From: Daedaleopsis sinensis
Taxonomy: Eukaryota; Basidiomycota; Agaricomycetes; Polyporales; Polyporaceae
Length of the DNA: 64,000 bases
Reading direction: 5' to 3'
NCBI GenBank assembly: GCA_033807695.1
Contig: CM066305.1
Span: 2,976,001 to 3,040,000, forward strand
In this document: one piece after another, positions 55,886 through 64,000 of the stretch
Position numbering within the stretch: position 1 is the first letter of the stretch
Layout of the letters: each line of letters starts with the position of its first letter
Position numbers and translations under genes: made by a program
The notes under the pieces: model-generated
The model's database searches: none
Told to the model about the DNA's origin: nothing
What the model saw: the letters and a program-made list of their open reading frames with translations, nothing else

Positions 55886-58245
55886 TCACGAAATAAAAGA
55901 CCGTCCAAGGGAGAAGGCCATGGTGCGGAACTCCCGACGGCGTGCACCATCGGCCTGCTCGCCCGACGCCGGGAGCGCACCTGGCATTCTCCCGGCAGGA
56001 CCGGAGGAAGCATCCCAGATGCGAGCCCGTCCAATAGAGCGCTCGTCGACTTGCGGCAGGCGTTCGGCGCTGGGCTCCGCGCCGCCGCGTGGGGCGACAC
56101 CGACTGCGACCGACGTCTGACTCTGTGCCACGGGGGAGCGAGAGTTGACCTTGTCCGGGTTCTTGTCGAGCTGGCCGCGGAGGGCCTTGACTTGGTCCTT
56201 GAGGACGTCGCTGAACTCGCGCTCCTCTTCGTCGCCCGCCATCAGGACGAGCGTAGAGACGCTGTATGGCAGTAAGGCGGGCACATCAGTACTAGTATTG
56301 GCTATCTGAATCATCGAAGGGACGCACAAGGCTTCCTTGAGGTATGCGAAGCTGAAGCCATCTGTCGATGCAGCGACGTCTTTGACAAGGCTGTCTGGGA
56401 AGGAGATACGCTCGTTGCTCTTGAGCTTGTTCTGCCAGTACTGGATGTAGAGAGTCCGCTCTTCCTCATCGGGGTCATCAAACTTACTGCAAAGGGTATC
56501 ACATGAGAATCGTCACCCACTACACCCGGACGAGAGACCTACTATTTGCGGTCGAAACGGCTAGGACGACTGTTCAAGGCAGGGTCCAGCCGGTCGAAAT
56601 GGTTGGTGGAGCCGATGATGAGCAGACCGTCGTTGCCTTCGAGACCATCGAGCTGGTTCAGGAAGAAGGAGCGATTGCCGTCGTTGATGAGCGAGTCGAG
56701 GTCCTCCAGAATGAGGACGCAAGGCGCCATCTGCCTGGCCTTGTCAAAGGCAGCTTGCATCGACGCTTCTTCCCCCATCCAGGATTTGAAAGATTTCACG
56801 TAGAGAGGCGCATAGCCCTTCTGATCGCAGTGCTTCATGACAGCCTTCATACTGATGGTCTTTCCGTTGCCTGTGTGGGTTCGGGCTCAGTGACATGCAG
56901 TCTCGTAACTGCGTTGCAGCACGTACCAGGGGGACCATACATGATCAACCCACGCTGGAGGACGCTACTGAGTGCGATTGCAAGAATATCGATCACGCAA
57001 GACATGTCGTACCTTCCAAGGGATTGCGAGCGACTTGTACAGCTTCTCCGACTCAAAGAAGCCGTATATGTCCTTCTGCAGGTTTGTCTTGAATTCTTCC
57101 TTCAGGATAACGTCCGCCCAGTTCGCCTTTTGGACCTCCACCCAGAGTCCGTGATCCTTCGTCCAATATCCCGAGTTGAAAACGAGGATCTCCTCGTGGA
57201 GTTCGGCATTCCAGGCACCCACGGCAAGCACAAAGGATCGTGCCCGCTCTTCGGGGCCATCATGGACGATGTAGTGCTGAACACGGGAACCAAAACCAGA
57301 TGGATACTAAGGTGGTGCATGAGCAATGACCTCCATGGACATCTCACCGGGGACAGTGACCCTTGTAACAGGTTGTTGCATCCTGATCGCAGTGTAATCA
57401 TTGGTCAAATATGACTTTCCTTTGTCCAAGTGTCCCATCACAAAGACACTTGAACTCTCCACCGCAAAACCCCCTCCTCTCCCAAGCTGGTTACACTACA
57501 GATGCTGCATGTAACCAGCATGGGACCGAGATGGATCGTGGAGTGGCACGCGAAACACATTTGGCCAGGGAGCCGAATGTGAACAGCATGTAACACCGTG
57601 TCAAATCTCATGGTGCCCTCGGTGTCTGAGTCAGAGTTGGAGGAACGGTGCACTTACTTTGGCGACATAGATCAGGAAGTCGAAGTTCTAAGAGAAGTTG
57701 CGATCGATTAGCGTCAGGGTCAAGGTCCTGAGTTCGCGAGTACTCACATCCCAAGCAACCCGGAACGCGCCGAATGAGATACTATCGACGAGAACGCCCG
57801 GAATATGAGATATTCTCCTGGCAAGGGGGATGAACACTACGTTGGTGATCACGTCGGGAAGCGAGAGGGGCTGAACCAAGGCGCCAGGGAATCCAAGGAC
57901 GTTGTGCTCTGTGAGAACAATGGAGTGGTTGGGGTACACCTTGCGCAGTTGCCTCGCCCTGCGAGCTGGCCTGAGTGCACAAGCTACAAGGCACACGTTG
58001 GAAATGGGGAGACGAACCCGAATACGGCAGGTTCACTGAACTTGGCGGACGCTACAAGAGAAGACGGCCCACAGTCAAAAGACGGATACCACCACCGTCT
58101 CACCGGTCCACGCACCTTGGTCTACCCAAGGATCGTAGAAAGGATCCCCGGCCTCAGCATGCTGCGCGACATCCTCCTCAAATGTAACCTTGATGAACGC
58201 CTCTTCGACGTCCTTGGGGCTCAGCGGGAGATTGACTGGATTCAT
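55886..58245 (-). CDS. AAA-family ATPase (BCS1-like superfamily), fungal uncharacterised type
   Basis: Start MNPVNLPLSPKDVEEAFIKV at 58245, then exons reading RARQLRKVYPNHSIVLTEHN, LPDVITNVVFIPLARRISHI and NFDFLIYVAK. The block ELHEEILVFNSGYWTKDHGL / WVEVQKANWADVILKEEFKT precedes the ATPase. The Walker A motif YGPPG-NGKTISMKAV is completed by an intron that splits the P-loop glycine. SFKSWMGEEASMQAAFDKAR follows; Walker B PCVLILEDLDSLIND; sensor GSTNHFDRLDP; arginine finger SRPSRFDRK. The C-terminal part (SDVLKDQVKALRGQLDKN...) ends SLGRSFIS at 55886. Motif order fits soluble AAA ATPases common in fungi rather than true mitochondrial Bcs1, because no membrane segment was seen. A donor-like GTGAGT just before the stop means a further 3' exon is possible. 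Confidence 0.75.
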
Positions 58246-59266
58246 GTCGATGTTGGAATGTTGGAGACAGGCAGAGGACAGCTTCGTACTTAGACAAGGC
58301 GTACGTGTTCTTATGCTAGGACGTCGGCGTCAGGAGTACAGCTGTGCATGTGACCGCCGCAGTACTGTATTGAGCGCCTTGGCGACCGTGACAGTTACTT
58401 ACTTAAAGAGGAAGTGTTAGCGCCTGTCTAAAGTCCTCTCGAATCTCTCGAATTCAGTCAACTACTAGTACTACAGTACTACAGCCTCGAGTCCGCCTAT
58501 AGTCTTTGGACACAGCACGATTAAAGGTACATGTGAGGGATGGGGCGGTCCTTCAATGACCACTACACTCAGTGAGGGTAAATCATGGCAGATCGCACAA
58601 CAACGCTGAGCTCGAGCTTCAGCCGACTGGACATATTATGGGTACTGATCCGGAACGACAAAAGCCTGTGTACGATACGAGAACGACAGTGATGTCAAGG
58701 CGTACGGAGTGCCATTGTTGTGACTGGTACAGCTAGAGGATCATACATAGTAGCTGTGATTTGTCCGACAGCGGAACGAGCCGCACGCAGCGAGTACTTG
58801 CTCAGAAATGAGCAAGCTGCGCGGGTCAAAGAGCTTCGTGGTTGTTATTCGAGTCCCTATAGATCGATACAGTGAGCGAGCCAAGAAGCCCATTGCTATA
58901 TCGATCTAAGCTTGGGCTACCATGCTGGCAGCAATTGCAAGGGATACTCGTGATTTGGAGGAATCGGTCGGCTTAGTAGACGTCCCCAGAGATAGAGACA
59001 CAGACAAAGGGTTGAGTTGGCTAGGCATGCTGAGCTGTGATTCACGGAGTCCATCAGGATTCCAGGAGCTCGAGTCAACGTGGAACAAAGAAAAGACGAG
59101 TGGTGTAGGCTCGCATGCCAGCCTCTCGTATTGCGTCCCGAGTGGTGCAGTGACGCGTCCGAGTATAAGGGCAGACAAACGCTCGTTGCACGTGCACCCT
59201 AACGGGCGTCTGCGGACTGAAAGGTGGAAAGCCGATGGCGCACAAACTTCCACTTCACCGTCAACC
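58246..59266. other. divergent intergenic, AAA ATPase / TOM20
   Basis: About 1 kb between divergent starts. An open frame in phase with TOM20 extends upstream from 58922 but has no presequence or family resemblance and is taken as 5' UTR. Short ACTAGTACTACAGTACTACAG repeat-like stretch near 58464-58484. No RNA gene recognised. Confidence 0.4.
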
Positions 59267-60071
59267 ATGTCCTCAGGTTCCTCCCGGACATCTACAGTCC
59301 TCACCGTTGTGGCCGTCACGGTGCTCGGTGGTCTCGTTGCCTACGCCGTGTACTTTGACCACAAGCGGCGTAACGACACCGAGTTCCGCAAGAAACTGCG
59401 TACGTGTTCTAGCATGCCACCTCTTCATGGCGCATACCCTGGCACCAACCGTTTCTCGTGGTGTATACAGGGAAGGACAAGAAGAAAGTCAATAAGCAGC
59501 AGCAGCAGCAGCAGCAGGAACAGACCACTGGGGATGCTGCTTCCGTCATCAGTGCCGCGGAGATCAAGGCTGCTCTCCTCAAGCTTCGGCAGGAGGATCT
59601 GCCACCGACCCCCGATGAGAAGGAGAGCTACTTCATGATGCAGGTTCAGGTCGGTGATCAGCTGGTTCACAAGGGTGAGTTCTGTCTCTTCCTCCTTCGC
59701 GCCATTCACTCACGTGTACCGACACCAGGCCCTGCATTCTATCTACCTGCCGCTATGGCGTTCTTCCGGGCCCTGCGGGTGTACCCATCTCCTGTCGAGT
59801 TCATCATGATGCTCCAGCAAACCTTGCCCGAACCCATCTTCAAAGTGCGTCCACGTCTATCATATCTGCGAGCAAGCGAGGCTAACCGCAAGAACAGCTC
59901 TTCATGGAATTGGTTAACGCGGATGTGAGTGTCCCTCAGAGCTCGGAGAAGCAGAGTGAGGAGCCTGCAGAAGAGGCGGAGACGAGTCCTACGCGTTCGG
60001 GTCCTCCGTCTGAGACGTCCTCACAAGAGTGGGACAACCTCACGGACCCGGGCAGCCAGGCTGCACCATGA
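59267..60071 (+). CDS. TOM20: mitochondrial import receptor Tom20
   Basis: Outer-membrane receptor that recognises presequences for the TOM complex. Start MSSGSSRTSTVLTVVAVTVL. The N-terminal membrane anchor (about residues 10-27) is followed by YFDHKRRNDTEFRKKL. Exon 2 continues RKDKKKVNKQ with a (CAG)7 polyglutamine run (59497-59517). Receptor domain: SAAEIKAALLKLRQEDLPPT, YFMMQVQVGDQLVHK, GPAFYLPAAMAFFRALRVYP and ELIMMLQQT-type PSPVEFIMMLQQTLPEPIFK. LFMELVNADVSVPQSSEKQ and an acidic Pro/Ser tail end ...GSQAAP; TGA 60069-60071. Three or four introns. Length (about 195 aa) is normal for fungi. Confidence 0.93.
59497..59517 (+). repeat. (CAG)7 microsatellite in TOM20
   Basis: Seven in-frame CAG codons encoding polyglutamine in the linker between membrane anchor and receptor domain; likely length-polymorphic. 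Confidence 0.9.
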
Positions 60072-60307
60072 ATATAGCACGAGGTCTTATGTGACGCTGC
60101 ACGCTATTCCCCCTTGCTTGTGCTTTTCCCTTCATTGTTCTAATATACGCAATTCCTCCCCTTCTCCTCTCGATCTCCACACATCTCCAGGTCGCGTCAC
60201 ATATCGAAGGTAAGCTTTAGTCGCTCATAGACACACGTCGTATAGCTGAGTCGATTCGGTGGCCCTCAACATGATTAGGTTACTATGATCATTTCCCGCC
60301 AAAGAAG

Positions 60308-61675
60308 ATGCACGTGTCTGTACAGCATAAGGGCACGGGCGACGGTCCCCAAGCTACAAAGAAGATCCTCGTGGCCGAGAAAGACTTCGCTGTGGGAGAT
60401 GTGATCTACACGGTATGACTCATAAACCCTTCCACCTTCATCATATTGCTAACATCTCAACCAGGAATTTCCTGTCGTCTCTGCTCTCGATGCCGATCTC
60501 GAGGCCCAGGGCACACACTGTTCTTACTGCTTCCGCAGCTTCCAGGACGCTACACCCATCGAGTCCGAAAACTACAAATTCGCCTCGGTCTTTTGCTCTA
60601 AGGAGTGCCAGGTCAAGGCGAACTACTCGTGGCTCAACATGTACTTTGGCTCCGATCCCCTGCTTCCCCCAGAGATCGCGGAACAGGGCGGCATGGAAAT
60701 GCTCCCTCAGGAGCCCCGGTCAGCAGCGCAGGACGCGTACCTCCAGTGGCAGCAGACCAAGGCAAAGCGCGCGAACGTCCTCGCCGCGCGCTTCTCCGCG
60801 AAGCTCATCGCGCTCGAGACGCAGAAGTTGATCGAGAACAAGGCGGGCCCGCTCGCCGCAGAGCTCGCCGAGCTGGACGACGACGGCAAGGCGACGTACT
60901 CGATCCAGGACCACCTGGAGCGCCTGCGCTTCACCGAGGGCAACGTCACGGACGAGGAGGTCAAGCTGATCCGCAACGTGTTCGGCGCGGCGCTCGCTGG
61001 CCTCGAGCAGACGATCCTGGAGGACAAGCACGCGATCCTCGTCGGCAAGATGGCGTACAACGCCATCGGGGTCACTCCCCACGGCGGGCGATCGGACAAG
61101 GTCTGTTACACCCTTTCGTTGGGCGGACGCGGCGCTGACGCACATGCCCAGCCCGCCCCCACCGAGCGTGTAGAAGACCAGGAGAGCACACGTACCCCGC
61201 ACGGCACCGCGCGCCAAGTCGGCAGCGGCCTCTACCTCGTCTCGTCTTACGTACGTCTCCCTTTCGCATCTGCTCCCATCCCCCATCTCATCTCCCATCA
61301 CACTCACGCGCCCGTTCCCCACAGCTCGCGCACTCCTGCGACCCCTCCGCGCGGCCCTCGTTCGACGCGGGCACGAGCGCGCTCACGCTCGTCGCCGCAC
61401 GTCCGCTCGCGAAGGGCGACGAGCTCACGATCGCCTGGGTCGACGTCTCCCAGCACGCAGACGAGAGCGCGGAGGAGGCGCGCCGGCGGCGGCGCGTCGC
61501 GCTCGCGCGCGGGTGGAAGTTCAAGTGCGAGTGCGCGCGGTGCGTGGGCGAGGTCGTGCAGGAGCTCGCGCGCGAGGACGAGGACAAGGAGCTTGGCGTG
61601 CAGCGCGACGAGTCGCGCGTGGAGGCCGTCCTGCGCCACGAGCGCGCCCCTGGGGCGGACATGACCCCCGACTAG
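60308..61675 (+). CDS. SET-domain protein, SMYD/Set5-like
   Basis: Probable protein lysine methyltransferase. The N-terminal half of the split SET domain has KKILVAEKDFAVGDVIYT and EFPVVSAL. A partial MYND-like zinc cluster follows (THCSYCFRSF...FCSKECQVKANYSW), with fewer cysteines than a full MYND finger. The central helical region runs from SAAQDAYLQWQQTKAKRANV. The C-terminal SET core SGLYLVSSYLAHSCDPSARP contains the NHSC-like motif in the variant form AHSCDPS, followed by LAKGDELTIAWVD and the post-SET cysteines WKFKCECARC. Stop TAG 61673-61675. Introns at about 60414-60464, 61099-61151 and 61252-61324. ATG 60308 is the first in frame; an upstream non-coding or short coding exon (GTAAGC donor near 60211) is possible. 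Confidence 0.8.
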
Positions 61676-62197
61676 GAGCGACTGTGCGTGGGGGCCGGCC
61701 TGCGCGAGCACGCGCATGGCGTACACAAAAGTTGCATTAGATAGTTGGTATAGATTAGAGTACCGTAATAGTTCTTAGCACCCCTCTGCTTATGTCGGAT
61801 ACGTGCGCAACACCGCGAATGCGTGCGTAAGTGTGCGTGCAAGACCCAAACGCGACAAGAAGCAGCGCGGCGAAGCAAATAGATAATGTAGAACAACCTC
61901 GGATATATCGTCGCAGACTTCTTGGTGAGCAATAATAGGACTACAGGATATGTACAGAGCAGGTGTGACAGTGACAGCGGGAATACAGAGCGTCGACGAT
62001 GAACGTTGAACGTGGAGGACAGGGCGGGGGATAGGAGTATCGACGGACAGGGAGACGAGACTACTAGTGCAGGGATACAAACAACTGTCGGTGCAGTGGG
62101 GCGATTACAGCAATACTACGCTATAGATGTCGTGTCGTCGTCAGTGTCAGTGGTCTTGGGTCTTGACAGGGCTTGTCCGCGAGCGCAAGCTTCAGCT
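61676..62197. other. convergent intergenic, SET gene / unknown gene
   Basis: About 520 bp with two facing 3' UTRs; no gene recognised. Confidence 0.4.
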
Positions 62198-64000
62198 TCA
62201 GGCCAGGCTCCGCCACATGCCTGCACCGGCGGTCAGCACACACGCGACGGCGGAGGGGAGAAAGAACGCACCGGCCGCTGGGAGCTCGTTGCGGGCCTTG
62301 AGGATCTTCAGCGCGCGCTGGCGGGCCTTCCCGCCCGTCTCCGGGTCGCTCTCGACGTCGTCCTCCTCCTCGTCATCCTCCTCGCCGTCGTCCGCGATGA
62401 ACGCGAAGTTCCCGGGGTCGACGGGCCGCATCCGGTCGCGCTCGGCGTACGACGCGCGGCGCATGGAGGACGACGTCGCGTTCTTGAGCGCGGGGACGAG
62501 CATGCCCGGGCGGTCCGAGAGCGACGTCTTGGGCTGGTACGGCGGCACCCCAAACGTCTGCCTGTTCTGGCTGAGCGGGCCGATGGGGATCGGCAGCGAC
62601 TGCGCGATCGCGTGGTCCGCATCGCTCCCGTTCGCCCACTTGTCGTCTAGAGCATGATCAGCCACCCCGCCCGGGAGCGGGACAGAGACAGAGCCTGCGC
62701 GACGTACCTTCCGTGTCATCATCGTCGGTCACGTCGCTGTCGGGCACGCCGTTGTAGTATCGCCCGGCCTGCGGGTCGAAGTCGTCGAGCACGTAGCTGC
62801 CTTCCTCCTTTATGGGGGCGGGGCCGGCGTCCCCGGCCCTCCGCTCGCGCCTGCTGAGGAAGACCTGCCACGCCTTGCTGTTCTTCTTCCACGCACTGCG
62901 GTGGCTCGGCGTGCTCGCGGCGACGAGCCTGAGGATCTCGGCCTCGCGGGGATCGAGCGGTTCCTGTGGGGCGTCGCCTCGTTCTGGGGCGATCTCAATG
63001 GGCTCGGGCAGTTCATTGCGAGCTCTCTCGGCGTCCTTCGAGCCCAAAGACTCGCGGAGAGCGCGAGTCCGTTCGGCGGTCTCAGTGGCCGTGGGTGTCG
63101 GATGTCGCTGCGGCGCACGCATGGCGGACGGCGCCGGCAAGGAAGCGGGCCGTAATGAGGACAGCTGCGGGGGCAATGAAGACTTGCTCGATGAACGGCT
63201 GTGAGAAGGTCTCGGGGGTGAGCGGACGGGCTCCGCCGGAACACTCGACGCAATCTTCGAGTGCTCGACTGGCAGTTCAGAACGCGTGCTCGCAGAATGC
63301 TCTGACTCGTTGTCCATGTCGAAAATGGAGTCTGGGGAACTGAATCAGTCGCGGTCTCCTTGAAACCACGCAAAATACACCAACCTTCAGCGGCGTCCGA
63401 CGAGGTAGGCTGCTCGAACATGGCCTCGCTCTCGTCCTTGATGATAGCGACCTCCGGCTTGACATCGAACGTCACTTTCCTCTTACCCTTGCTACCACCT
63501 TCCTTGTTCTCGCCACCTTCTTTGTCCTGGCCGTTGGGCGAGGTCGGAGTGTCGGTCGCACTAGCGTGCTTTATCGCACTTCTGTGGACACGGGGAGAAC
63601 GCTGGGCGACTGCGGAAGAGCTGGCTGGCGCAGTCGCCTGAGAAGACGACGCGACAGGCGGTGAAGGCGCGTCCACTTCGGCCTCCAAACGCTGCAGTTC
63701 CATCTGAGTCTCGAGATCCGACACGTAGCGGAAGCTCGTCGCGATATCCTTCGACTCGTCCATCTCCCGCCGGTATGCCTCCCGGATGCTGATCTCCGCA
63801 TCGATGCTGATGGCAGCGGTTCGTGTAGACGCAGTAGAAGGAGAATGGACGCGAGTGGCGCTGGACCTCGACGTCTGCCCACCGTCCGACGGCGGGGAGC
63901 TCGATGAACCGCGAGGAAGCGACGTGTTGCTGTTGCCATTCGCCTGCTGCTGTGCGCCGGGATAGTGCATGCCAGTCGTCTTGAGCGACGCGGAAAGGGC
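62198..64000 (-). CDS. unknown Ser-rich, acidic protein (5' end beyond window)
   Basis: Open to the right edge of the window (frame reads ...ALSASLKTTG before MHYPGAQQQANGN at 63970), so the start may be outside. Residues show a Ser/Thr/Pro-rich N-terminal part with a helix ISIREAYRREMDESKDIATS, FRYVSDLETQMELQRLEAEV, then KGKRKVTFDVKPEVAIIKDE. Later exons read DMDNESEHSASTRSELPVEH, REAEILRLVAASTPSHRSAW, SYVLDDFDPQAGRYYNGVPD and QSLPIPIGPLSQN. SSSMRRASYAERDRMRPVDP and an acidic EEDDEEEDDVESDPETGGKA precede the end. The terminal splice (GTGCGT...GTGCAG, about 62222-62273) joins KILKARNELPAAG to MWRSLA and TGA. No enzymatic motif. I do not recognise the family; the tail looks conserved. Confidence 0.6.

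Noticed and set aside
58790..58870. tRNA-like segment with a TTCGAGTCC box
   Set aside because: No matching acceptor or D-arm and no cloverleaf could be drawn; only a B-box-like 9-mer.
58922..59266. N-terminal extension of TOM20 from an ATG at 58922
   Set aside because: The extension has no similarity to Tom20. The receptor normally starts just before its membrane anchor, as at 59267.
62198..62290. Apparent C-terminal membrane segment (AGAFFLPSAVACVLTAGAG) of the gene at the right edge
   Set aside because: The hydrophobic stretch is translated intron: GTGCGT...CTGACC...GTGCAG gives a clean splice joining ELPAAG to MWRSLA.

Overview
This is nuclear DNA of a filamentous basidiomycete, most likely an agaricomycete wood or litter decayer. 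The evidence is dense, short (about 50-70 bp) GT-AG introns with CTGAC/CTAAC-type branch motifs, GC-rich coding sequence, fungal housekeeping genes (TAD1, GPC1, ISU1, PRP31, EPL1, CFT2, TOM20), three CYP63-like cytochromes P450, double F-box proteins of a basidiomycete type and a GH79 glycosidase. No bacterial-style operon, CRISPR array, rRNA gene or convincing tRNA gene was seen.

Layout. 1-9 kb: the 3' end of an unidentified gene, a small conserved basidiomycete protein (-), TAD1 (+), and a tandem pair of paralogous double F-box genes (+). 9-14.5 kb: GPC1 (-), ISU1 (+) and PRP31 (-). 14.5-17.3 kb: a gene-poor stretch. 17.3-26.4 kb: EPL1 (+), the 3-methylcrotonyl-CoA carboxylase beta subunit (+), a WDR89-like WD-repeat protein (-) and a single-pass membrane protein (+).

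27.457-34.798 kb: the most unusual object here, a 7.3 kb near-perfect palindrome. Two 3,052 bp inverted arms flank a 1,238 bp spacer. Each arm carries a copy of a large transposase-like gene of a family I cannot name. The right copy is complete (three exons, about 1,135 aa). The left copy is cut at the arm boundary and lacks its first ~221 residues. The arms seem to differ by a single base, so the duplication is very recent, or maintained by gene conversion, or an assembly artefact.

35-52 kb: three CYP63-like P450 genes on the + strand. The first lies directly downstream of the palindrome and is separated from the other two by GLN4-type glutaminyl-tRNA synthetase and CFT2 (both +). The second P450 has a 342 bp MITE-like element with 19 bp terminal inverted repeats inside one intron. 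52.8-64 kb: a GPI-type GH79 glycosidase (-) that needs a GC-AG intron to rebuild its catalytic Asn-Glu, an AAA ATPase (-), TOM20 (+), a SMYD-like SET protein (+) and the 5'-truncated (by the window edge) gene of an unknown acidic/Ser-rich protein (-).

The housekeeping genes are arranged mainly as divergent or convergent pairs with short spacers. Accessory genes (F-box, P450, transposon) sit in blocks between them. Exon structures were derived by eye from reading frame, family motifs and splice signals; outer coordinates given for genes run from start codon to stop codon and include introns.
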